Shown piece after piece: positions 36,170-44,425 of a stretch of 64,000 nt of DNA. This DNA comes from UBA2336 sp965227265 (GTDB lineage: Bacteria > Bacteroidota > Bacteroidia > Cytophagales > Cyclobacteriaceae). Where the stretch lies: NCBI GenBank assembly GCA_965227265.1, contig OZ245738.1, forward strand, positions 1,302,001 to 1,366,000, in the 5' to 3' direction. The notes beneath the pieces are model-generated. The model ran no database searches and was not told the origin of the DNA. It worked only from the letters and a program-made list of their open reading frames with translations. The first letter of the stretch is position 1; each line of letters opens with the position of its first letter. The position numbers were made by a program, and so were the translations under genes.

Positions 36170-39100
36170 ATGAATACAAAATCTACTACAATGCGATCCA
36201 TTACAAGATCCCTCGGCCTGGTAGCCTTGTTTCAATTAATCCTGATCCGGATTGTGCTTGCGCAACCGGGTAATGATCAGGAAATAATTGCCTCAGCAAT
36301 TATGAAACAGAAAAGCCAGGAGCCAACAACGCTTCCTACAGGAGTTTCTGATGATTGGTATCAGAATTCAGCTAATCATATTCGCGAACGCGAATATTTG
36401 ATTAAGCCCTTCGGCCGTGAGGCCGATGTGTACGTTTCTGCTAATGCCAAACAACGCCTTGGCTTCAAGTTCACACCGGAAGGATATTCTGTGAAGAATA
36501 TTGTTACACGTGATGGACAGGAGCAATGGCAGTTCAATTCCCGTTTCAAGGGTATTGCCCGCGTTGGAAATGAAAGCAAAGCAGCTTCATTCAGAGCTTC
36601 CTATAATCTCAAAAATCAGCTTGAGTATCAGTATGATGGCTACACGGTAGAGTACATCAACAACAACAAAGGCATGCGCCAGAATTTTGTGGTTACCAAG
36701 CCACTTGCCGGCAAAGGTAATGTTGAAGTTGTCTTGGAATTATCAGGTGATCTTCTTCCAAAGATGCTGGAAGAAAATCAGCTTGTACTACATGCTGCAA
36801 CGAATGAAGATGATATCCGCGTTGTATACGATGATGTAAAAGTTTGGGACTCTCAAAATAAACCATTACTCGCTCACATGTCGATCCGTAACGCGAATGA
36901 GCTTGTTATTTCAGTTGACGATGAAGGTGCCACTTACCCAATCACAATCGACCCCTTGAACCATGCTCCGGATTGGACTGATAGCGGTTCAGGTTTATTA
37001 TTTTCTGTTTTAACAGATCTTTCAACTCCATTACTGTATGGATTTTCAGTAAGCGGTGCCGGTGACTTAAACAATGACGGTTTCGATGATGTAGTAATCG
37101 GTGCGCCTGCTTATGTAGATATTATTAATCTTAGCGATGGCACATTCAATGCGGTAGGAGTTGGTGCTGCCTTCGTATACTTTGGTAGCGCAACGGGTCT
37201 AGTAAGCGAACCAAGTGAAGTTCTTCAGCCAACCTCAACGGTTGGTGCGCTATTTGGCTTTAGCGTAAGCGCTGCGGGAGATGTCAATGGTGATGGTCGT
37301 GGGGACCTCATCGTTGGCGCCCCTGGCGACAAAGTGAGCCTTAATGTTCTACTGGGTTCATTAGAAGTGGCGGTAGGCAAAGTTTATGTTTACCACGGTA
37401 CACAATTCGATGGTAACCTGAACACTCAGCCTACTGTTGCTGCTTCAATTTCTTTAAAGCAATCTGATTTCGGAACGCTTTTAACGGCACCGCTTAATCC
37501 GCTTTATGGTTTTAGCGTAAGCTCAGCCGGTGACGTTAACAATGACGGTAAGTCCGATATCATTGTTGGTGCTCCTGCATTTATCGATCTTCTTTCCCTT
37601 AACCTTGGCGGACGTGTAGATATCTATAACGGTAGCGCTTCAGGCATTGGATCAACTCCTTCAAGAATTATTAAAGGCGGTTTATTGAATGGCTTGTTCG
37701 GTTACAGCGTAAGCACAGCCGGAAAGGTTAACAATGATAATTATAGTGATGTTATTGTTGGTGCTCCTGCATCTATCAATTTGTTGGCTATTGGTGCAGC
37801 CTACGTATTCCACGGAAGTGCTTCGGGTATTACAGCAACTACAACAACAGGTGCGAATACTTCATTGAATGCTCCTGGTCTATTAAATAAAACATTATTT
37901 GGATACAGCGTAAGTAACGCTGGCGATGTTAACAACGATGGCCGCGGTGATGTAATCATCGGTGAGCCATTGGCAATTGATTTATTCTCAGGTAGTTTGG
38001 TTGCGGTTGGTAAAGCACATATTTTTTACGGAAGTAATTCTGGTGTGCTAACAACTGGTTCAACTTCTCTGACTAGCCCAAGAAAGCCCGGCATACTCGG
38101 TGCGATTGCAGGTAACTTGTTGTTCGGTTTCAGTGTAAGCGGTGTAAAAGATATGAACTGCGATGGTATTGACGATGTGATCATCGGTGAGCCGGGCGGA
38201 ACTTCTATAAGCCTTGGAACTGGCTTGCTTAACCTTGTAAGTGCAAATGCAATTTCTGGTCAGGCTCACATCTTCTACGGTAAAAATTCAACTGGTCCTA
38301 TTGATCATCCTGGTTTCTCTGTAGCGCAGACAGGCGGAAGCTTGAGTGTAGCTAACTTGTTGGGTTACAGCGTAAAAGGTGGTGGTGATTTCAACGGTGA
38401 TGGTCGCGCTGATTTCTTACTTGGTGCTCCTAACGGTACCTTAAATTTAGCTTCTTCGCTAACTGGTCTTTTAGGAAACATCCTTGGTTTTGCAACTACA
38501 AACAGTGTAGGTAGCGCATACGGATACGAAGGCTGTATCAACAGCGATCCGATTGCTGCTAACGATGCTATCTCAACAAACGAAGACGTAGTGGTTACGA
38601 TTAACATATTATCAAACGACATCGATGCTGATGGATCATTAAGTCTTACAACAGTAGACTTAAATCAGGTAACAGCCGGTGTTCAGAATACAATAACAAC
38701 ACCAGAAGGAACCTGGACAGTTAATGCTTCAGGTCAGGTATTGTTTACTCCAACCTTAAACTATAACGGTCCTGCTTCACTTGTGTATACAGTGAAAGAT
38801 AATTTAGGAGCACTTTCTAATTCAGCATCCATTACCGTAACAGTTGTTCCGGTAAATGATGCTCCGGTAGCGGTTAATGATCTTGTAAATGGGGTAGAGG
38901 ATATGCCAGCTACTGCGGTTGTTATCACCAACGACACAGATATTGATGGAACAATCAGCATTGGAACAGTCGACTTAGACCTAGTTACAGCCGGTATTCA
39001 AAGCAGCATTACGAATTCATTTGGCTCATGGTCAGTGGATGCAACGGGTAAAGTAACATTCACTCCAGTAGCAAACTTCAACGGAAATGCAACTGTGAGC

Positions 39101-42100
39101 TACAGGGTTAGCGATAACCTCGGGCTTATTTCTAACGGTGCAACAATGACCATGACTATGGCTTCTGTAAATGATGCTCCGTTAGCGGTTAACGATAATG
39201 TTACTGGAAATGAAGACGAGCCAATCGTGGTGATCGTAGTATCCAATGATACAGATGCTGATGGAACTATTGATCCGGCCACTGTTGATCTTGATCCTTT
39301 AACTGCTGGAATTCAAAATACAATAACAACTACAGAAGGTACCTGGACCGTAGATGCAACCGGCAAAGTCACATTTGACCCAAAACCTAACTTTAATGGA
39401 GTTGCAACAGTTACGTATACTGTAAATGATAACGGTGGAACTACTTCAAATTCAGGTACAATCTCAGCTACCGTGAATGCAGTAAATGATGCACCGGTCG
39501 CAGTAAATGATAACCCGGTAACAAACGAAGATGTTCCTGCAGTATTCAGCGTAACGGCTAACGATACTGATTCAGATGGAACAATCAACACAGCAACGGT
39601 TGACCTTGATCTTTCAACTCCTGGAATTCAGAGTTCAATCACAACACCAGAAGGAAGCTGGACAGTTAATGCATCGGGTACAGTAACATTTACTCCGGTA
39701 GCGAACTTCAATGGAACAGCCACAGTTTCTTATGTGGTAAATGATGATGGAGGTTTAACCTCGAACGTTGGTGTAGTTACAGTAACTGTAAATGCAGTAA
39801 ACGATGCTCCGGTAGCGGTTAACGATAACATCTCTGGTGCTCAGAATACACCGGTAACATTCAGTGTGGTATCGAACGATACAGATTCTGATGGTACAAT
39901 CAACGTTGCAAGTGTTGACTTGAACCCTGCTTCATTTGGAATTCAGAACTCAGCAAGTAATGCAAACGGTAACTGGTCAGTAGACGCTTCCGGAAGTGTA
40001 ACGTTCTCACCGAATGTTGCCTTCACAGGAAACACAACGCTTACCTATACAGTAAATGATAACAACGGCTTGACTTCAAACGTGGCTACAATCTCTGTAA
40101 CTGTGTTCACAATCATTCCTCCAAATAGCGCTCCGATTGCTTCTAATGACAATGCAAGTGCAGATCAGGGAACAACAGTTACAATTAACGTAACAGCGAA
40201 CGACACAGACTCAGACGGTACGATTAACGCTGCTACTGTAGATTTAGGTCTGGGTGCCAACAATCCCCTAACTACTTCAGCAGGAACGTGGACTCCAAAC
40301 AACTCAGGTATTGTAAGCTTCGTGCCGAATGCAAGTTTCTTTGGAACAGCTACTGTTTCTTACACTGTACAAGATAATGTTACCAAACCTTCAAATTCAG
40401 CTACAATCACGGTTCAGATTAATGCCAAACCGGTTGCTATAGCTGATAATTCTTCAGTGGCGGAAGATGCAAGCACAACGATTGCAATCACATTGAATGA
40501 TAACGATCCTGACGGCTCAATCAATAAAGCTTCTGTGGATCTTAACCCTGCTGTTTCGGGTATCCAGAATTCAGTTACAGATATTTCTGGAAACAGCTGG
40601 TCAGCAGATGTAAATGGAGTGGTAACATTCGTTCCAGTACCAAATTACAACGGAACTACAGCTATCAGCTACGTGGTTGACGACAATTCAGGCGCAACAT
40701 CGAACAGTGCCGGTATTTCAGTGACGGTGAATTCAGTAAATGATGCTCCGGTAGCTGTAAATGATAACACAGTGACCGCAGAAGATGCAGTTGTAACAAT
40801 CAATGTAGTATTGAACGATGCAGATTCTGATGGAACAATTGATGCTACTTCAGTAGATTTGGATCCTACTTCAGTAGGCGTTCAGAAAACAATCACAGTA
40901 GCTTCTGGAATTTGGTCGGTAGATAACAGCGGTGTGGTAACATTCACTCCTGCGTTAAACTACAACGGTTCAGCTTCAATTACTTACATAGTTAACGATA
41001 ATGGTGGTCTTTCATCTAACGTGGCTAACATCAGCGTAACCGTAAGCTCAGTAAATGATGCTCCGGTAGCAGTAAATGATGCCGCTAGCACAGATGAAGA
41101 AGAATCGGTAACGTTCAGTGTAACGTCAAACGACACAGATGCTGACGGAACAATCAATACAGCTTCAGTTGATCTTAATCCTTCAATAGGAGGTGTTCAA
41201 AGCACTGCAACTGTCACAGAAGGTAACTGGTCAGTAGATGCGGCTGGTAGCTTGACATTTGCTCCAGCGCTTAACTTCAACGGAATTGTTTTAATCACCT
41301 ATGTGGTTAACGATAACAACGGCTTGATCTCGAACGAAGCCACCATCACCTTAACGGTAAATTCAGTAAATGATGCTCCGGTTGCTGTTAACAATAACGC
41401 AACAACAGATGAGAACACGTTAGTGACATTCTCAATCACCGCAAATGATACTGATCTTGATGGAACAATTGATCCAACAAGCGTGGACTTAAATCCTTCG
41501 ACTCCATCGCTTGAAAACAGCTTTGTAACAACAGACGGTTCATGGATCACGGTAACACCTGCAGGGAACATCACTTACATTCCTGGAACGAACTACAACG
41601 GAGTAACTTCGATTCAATACACCGTAAACGATAACAACGGTTTAACATCAAACGTAGCGACTATTGCAATCACTGTTAATTCAGTTAACAATGCGCCAGT
41701 AGCCGTAGACGATAATGGCAGCACTACAAAAGGTGATGCTGTAACAGTACAAGTCACAACCAACGATTGGGATGTTGACGGAACTATAAATGTGTCAACC
41801 GTTAGCTTGCTGCCGGGCGCTGCCTTAGGGGATGGGTTACATTACACCCAACCAGAAGGCTCATGGGAGGCAAACGCGGCAGGCGCGGTCACATTTACTC
41901 CTTCAGCTACCTTTATTGGCTCTGTATCAATTAGTTACGCGGTTAATGATGACTTAGGATTGACTTCAAGCTCTGCGACAATCACGGTAACCGTTAGTCC
42001 TTCACAGGAGCTTGTAACAGGTCTTGCGAAAGCTGCATCGGTTCCTGTTCTGCAGGCTGATGGTAGCTCAAAAGTAACCTTCACATTCACGGTGAAAAGC

Positions 42101-43183
42101 TTCAGCGATAACGACATCAATGATATACAGATCACCGATGACTTAGCATCAATCATTGCAGCACCGGTAACATACGAGGTAGTAGGAGGTTCGGCTACAA
42201 ATCAGTTGATCTTCAACCCGGCTTACAACGGTAACAGCAACACTAACCTGTTGGCTGCCGGAAGTAAACTCGCTTCGGAGACAACAAGCCAGGTAACACT
42301 TGATTTAATTATTCACCCGAACGGTATGCCAGGCGTTGTGTTCAACTCAGCAACTGTAACTGTGAAGTCTGATGATGGTACGATCTCTTACTCAGACGTA
42401 TCGGATAACGGAGCTAACCCGGATACAAACGGAAACGGCAATCCATTAGACTTTGACGAAAACGATCCAACACCAGGTGTGATCTTAGCTAACCCTAAAG
42501 TAACATTGGTAAAATCAATGATCGGTTCTGAGCTTAGCGACAACTGTACATACGATGTAACATTCAAGATCGAATTGACAAACACAGGTAATGCTGACTT
42601 TACGCAACTTGCGCTGATCGATAACCTTGATCTTGGAACAGGTTCACCGGCAAACTTCAGTGTGGTGAGCGTAGTTTCAACTGATCTTACTCCTAACCCG
42701 AGCTATGACGGAGTTTCTGATAAGAACCTGATTGCTGCAGGAAGTCATTTAATGATCGGAGAGAGTGTTTCACTTCAATATACAATCAACGTTGTACCGA
42801 ATGACTTCTTTGGTCCGTATTTTAACATTGTTCGCATGGATGCGTGGGATCACAACGGTGCCTTGTTCCAGCAGGAGAGTGTTAAGATTAACTTTGCGAT
42901 CAACGAGCAGCAGATGTTTGTCCCGGAAGGTTTCTCACCAAACGGTGACGGTGTTCACGACAAATTCAAGATTGCCTTGAAATGCGGTATCACCGGTAAG
43001 CTTGACATCTTTAACCGCTGGGGCGAACGTGTGTACCACAGTGCAAACTACAACAACGAGTGGGATGGAACTTCGAACTACGGTGCTTTCATGGGCAAAT
43101 CACTTCCTGAAGGAACCTACTTCTACAATCTAGAGCTTAGTACTGGAAACACAATGACACGTTACCTGACACTTAAACGTTAA
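36170..43183 (+). CDS. Giant secreted surface protein: FG-GAP propeller, cadherin-like repeats, T9SS type B sorting domain
   Basis: A 2337-residue protein with a signal peptide ending VLAQ. Region 60-265 is a beta-rich domain found in front of FG-GAP propellers. About 287-787 holds seven FG-GAP repeats (for example SVSGAGDLNNDGFDDVVIGA), one per blade with Ca-binding DxNxDGxxD loops. About 791-1943 holds eleven roughly 105-residue cadherin/tandem-95-like repeats, most beginning NDAPVAVND. Two DUF11-like domains follow (1945-2235). The C-terminus (2245-2337, FVPEGFSPNGDGVHDKF) is the gliding-motility-associated domain that directs type IX secretion, type B. It is probably a calcium-dependent adhesin. 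PorP/SprF and PorE-like genes follow. Confidence 0.93.
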   Translation: MNTKSTTMRSITRSLGLVALFQLILIRIVLAQPGNDQEIIASAIMKQKSQEPTTLPTGVSDDWYQNSANHIREREYLIKPFGREADVYVSANAKQRLGFKFTPEGYSVKNIVTRDGQEQWQFNSRFKGIARVGNESKAASFRASYNLKNQLEYQYDGYTVEYINNNKGMRQNFVVTKPLAGKGNVEVVLELSGDLLPKMLEENQLVLHAATNEDDIRVVYDDVKVWDSQNKPLLAHMSIRNANELVISVDDEGATYPITIDPLNHAPDWTDSGSGLLFSVLTDLSTPLLYGFSVSGAGDLNNDGFDDVVIGAPAYVDIINLSDGTFNAVGVGAAFVYFGSATGLVSEPSEVLQPTSTVGALFGFSVSAAGDVNGDGRGDLIVGAPGDKVSLNVLLGSLEVAVGKVYVYHGTQFDGNLNTQPTVAASISLKQSDFGTLLTAPLNPLYGFSVSSAGDVNNDGKSDIIVGAPAFIDLLSLNLGGRVDIYNGSASGIGSTPSRIIKGGLLNGLFGYSVSTAGKVNNDNYSDVIVGAPASINLLAIGAAYVFHGSASGITATTTTGANTSLNAPGLLNKTLFGYSVSNAGDVNNDGRGDVIIGEPLAIDLFSGSLVAVGKAHIFYGSNSGVLTTGSTSLTSPRKPGILGAIAGNLLFGFSVSGVKDMNCDGIDDVIIGEPGGTSISLGTGLLNLVSANAISGQAHIFYGKNSTGPIDHPGFSVAQTGGSLSVANLLGYSVKGGGDFNGDGRADFLLGAPNGTLNLASSLTGLLGNILGFATTNSVGSAYGYEGCINSDPIAANDAISTNEDVVVTINILSNDIDADGSLSLTTVDLNQVTAGVQNTITTPEGTWTVNASGQVLFTPTLNYNGPASLVYTVKDNLGALSNSASITVTVVPVNDAPVAVNDLVNGVEDMPATAVVITNDTDIDGTISIGTVDLDLVTAGIQSSITNSFGSWSVDATGKVTFTPVANFNGNATVSYRVSDNLGLISNGATMTMTMASVNDAPLAVNDNVTGNEDEPIVVIVVSNDTDADGTIDPATVDLDPLTAGIQNTITTTEGTWTVDATGKVTFDPKPNFNGVATVTYTVNDNGGTTSNSGTISATVNAVNDAPVAVNDNPVTNEDVPAVFSVTANDTDSDGTINTATVDLDLSTPGIQSSITTPEGSWTVNASGTVTFTPVANFNGTATVSYVVNDDGGLTSNVGVVTVTVNAVNDAPVAVNDNISGAQNTPVTFSVVSNDTDSDGTINVASVDLNPASFGIQNSASNANGNWSVDASGSVTFSPNVAFTGNTTLTYTVNDNNGLTSNVATISVTVFTIIPPNSAPIASNDNASADQGTTVTINVTANDTDSDGTINAATVDLGLGANNPLTTSAGTWTPNNSGIVSFVPNASFFGTATVSYTVQDNVTKPSNSATITVQINAKPVAIADNSSVAEDASTTIAITLNDNDPDGSINKASVDLNPAVSGIQNSVTDISGNSWSADVNGVVTFVPVPNYNGTTAISYVVDDNSGATSNSAGISVTVNSVNDAPVAVNDNTVTAEDAVVTINVVLNDADSDGTIDATSVDLDPTSVGVQKTITVASGIWSVDNSGVVTFTPALNYNGSASITYIVNDNGGLSSNVANISVTVSSVNDAPVAVNDAASTDEEESVTFSVTSNDTDADGTINTASVDLNPSIGGVQSTATVTEGNWSVDAAGSLTFAPALNFNGIVLITYVVNDNNGLISNEATITLTVNSVNDAPVAVNNNATTDENTLVTFSITANDTDLDGTIDPTSVDLNPSTPSLENSFVTTDGSWITVTPAGNITYIPGTNYNGVTSIQYTVNDNNGLTSNVATIAITVNSVNNAPVAVDDNGSTTKGDAVTVQVTTNDWDVDGTINVSTVSLLPGAALGDGLHYTQPEGSWEANAAGAVTFTPSATFIGSVSISYAVNDDLGLTSSSATITVTVSPSQELVTGLAKAASVPVLQADGSSKVTFTFTVKSFSDNDINDIQITDDLASIIAAPVTYEVVGGSATNQLIFNPAYNGNSNTNLLAAGSKLASETTSQVTLDLIIHPNGMPGVVFNSATVTVKSDDGTISYSDVSDNGANPDTNGNGNPLDFDENDPTPGVILANPKVTLVKSMIGSELSDNCTYDVTFKIELTNTGNADFTQLALIDNLDLGTGSPANFSVVSVVSTDLTPNPSYDGVSDKNLIAAGSHLMIGESVSLQYTINVVPNDFFGPYFNIVRMDAWDHNGALFQQESVKINFAINEQQMFVPEGFSPNGDGVHDKFKIALKCGITGKLDIFNRWGERVYHSANYNNEWDGTSNYGAFMGKSLPEGTYFYNLELSTGNTMTRYLTLKR
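38540..41999 (+). repeat. Eleven tandem coding repeats of about 315 bp
   Basis: Repeat units begin near 38540, 38855, 39170, 39485, 39800, 40124, 40421, 40739, 41054, 41369 and 41687. Seven of the ten steps are exactly 315 bp and the others are 297, 318, 318 and 324 or close. Each encodes a cadherin-like unit with NDAPVAVND, then NDTDxDGTI and VDLxP. The DNA is similar enough (recurring GTAAATGATGCTCCGGTAG) that recombination could change the copy number, although many codons have drifted. Confidence 0.88.
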
Positions 43184-43204
43184 TCTAGAACAACAAGAAA
43201 TTTC

Positions 43205-43234
43205 AAAGTACCCTCGCATGAGGGTACTTTTTTT
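43205..43234 (+). terminator. Rho-independent terminator of the giant surface protein gene
   Basis: Perfect 11-bp stem AAAGTACCCTC / GAGGGTACTTT with a GCAT loop, followed by a T-run. It ends the 36170-43183 transcript. The stem core matches the terminator at 35906. Confidence 0.92.
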
Positions 43235-43315
43235 ATGCCTTTTTTAATCGATTTAAACTCTTCTGGACAGAAGAGTCAAAACCACTCATAACTAGAGCCT
43301 GACGCCTAAAAACCT

Positions 43316-43438
43316 TGATTTCAGGCCAAAATCCAATCGGATTATCGTCAAAACTCATCGGATAGTGAGCCCGATTCATCGAGTATTCCCCGCCAGGGCT
43401 CCCTTTCACAATACCTTCGAAGCATAATCCCGGAAGAA
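43316..43438 (+). promoter_or_regulatory. Conserved upstream block of the porP/sprF-ompA unit (copy B)
   Basis: Copy of the block at 36000-36122. Octamers CAATCGGA (43334), TCATCGGA (43355) and TCATCGAG (43376) keep the 21-bp spacing, and TACCTTCG lies at 43412-43419, again 36 bp after the third octamer. The last bases before both start codons are also shared (AATTAAAACCCATGA). Preservation of spacing while other positions vary suggests that one regulator controls both units. The 305-bp gap holds no gene. Confidence 0.65.
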
Positions 43439-43488
43439 ATGGATTTCTAACGAGTCAAACGGGCAGTAAAAAGAAAAAATTAAAACCC

Positions 43489-44406
43489 ATGATACAACGA
43501 TTTACAATTATCACACTCTTCATCCTTGCAGCAGTTGGCACGGCCAAGGCTCAACAAGATCCTTTGTACTCACAGTACATGTTCAATATGTTGGGAATTA
43601 ACCCAGCATATGCCGGTAGCCGCGAAGTATTGAGCGTATCGGCCATGGCCCGCAGACAGTGGGTTGACATTAAAGGTGCCCCGGTTTCAAAAGTACTGAT
43701 GGGAGACTTTTCGATAAAAGATAAGAAGGTAGGATTGGGCGTTCAGCTTTTCAATGACCAGATCGGTATCATGAAAACTACCGGCCTTAGCGGATCATTC
43801 GCTTACCGTCTCAGATTTAAGAGATCGGTTCTGGCAATGGGCTTGCAAGGTGGATTTACTGTCTTCAAAGCAAATTACACTTCCGTAGACTTAGGTGGAG
43901 ATCCGGATATGGCTTTCGCAAACAACGTAAGCGAATTTAAGCCAACCGTTGGCGCTGGATTATTCTATAACACTGAGAAGTTTTACCTGGGATTTTCAGC
44001 CCCTCACTTACTGAATTATCGTACGAACTATAATTCTTCAGAACAATCCGCTAACTCAATCTATCAGAATACACACTGGTTCTTAACCGCTGGTTATGTA
44101 TTTGACTTGAGTCACGATATCGCCTTAAAACCTTCTGTGTTATTACGGATGGTTTCAGGTGCGCCAATTACAGCCGATATCAATGCTAACATGTGGTTCT
44201 ATAATACAGTATCGATTGGTTTATCGTACAGAACAAGTAAAATGATGATTGGTATGCTGGAGTTCCAGCTTAACAAACAGCTTAAGTTCGGATACGCATA
44301 TGACTGGACAATGTCTAATTTGAATAATAAAGGTAGTCACGAGCTCATGCTCCGTTACGAATTTGGATTTGAGAAAAAACGCATGGTTTCTCCACGATAT
44401 TTCTAA
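43489..44406 (+). CDS. PorP/SprF-family type IX secretion outer-membrane protein
   Basis: A 305-residue beta-barrel protein of the PorP/SprF family, with a signal peptide ending AKAQ and the family hallmark QQDPLYSQYMFNMLGINPAYAGSREVLSVS directly after it (shown in part; residues 22 onward). Later segments such as DFSIKDKKVGLGVQLFNDQIGI are also typical. SprF-type proteins help secrete or anchor a specific CHU_C-domain partner; the gene upstream encodes such a protein. It is followed by the PorE-like gene after 19 nt. Confidence 0.94.
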   Translation: MIQRFTIITLFILAAVGTAKAQQDPLYSQYMFNMLGINPAYAGSREVLSVSAMARRQWVDIKGAPVSKVLMGDFSIKDKKVGLGVQLFNDQIGIMKTTGLSGSFAYRLRFKRSVLAMGLQGGFTVFKANYTSVDLGGDPDMAFANNVSEFKPTVGAGLFYNTEKFYLGFSAPHLLNYRTNYNSSEQSANSIYQNTHWFLTAGYVFDLSHDIALKPSVLLRMVSGAPITADINANMWFYNTVSIGLSYRTSKMMIGMLEFQLNKQLKFGYAYDWTMSNLNNKGSHELMLRYEFGFEKKRMVSPRYF

Positions 44407-44425
44407 CCAAGCAAAAACAACAGTT

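Noticed and set aside
41299..41574. Minus-strand open frames inside the giant repeat gene
   Set aside because: They recur at the same place in each repeat because the repeat DNA is similar, and they are low-complexity mirror frames of the true gene.
38540..41999. CRISPR-like or noncoding tandem array
   Set aside because: The repeat period is a multiple of three and lies wholly inside one open frame with conserved protein motifs; it is a coding repeat.
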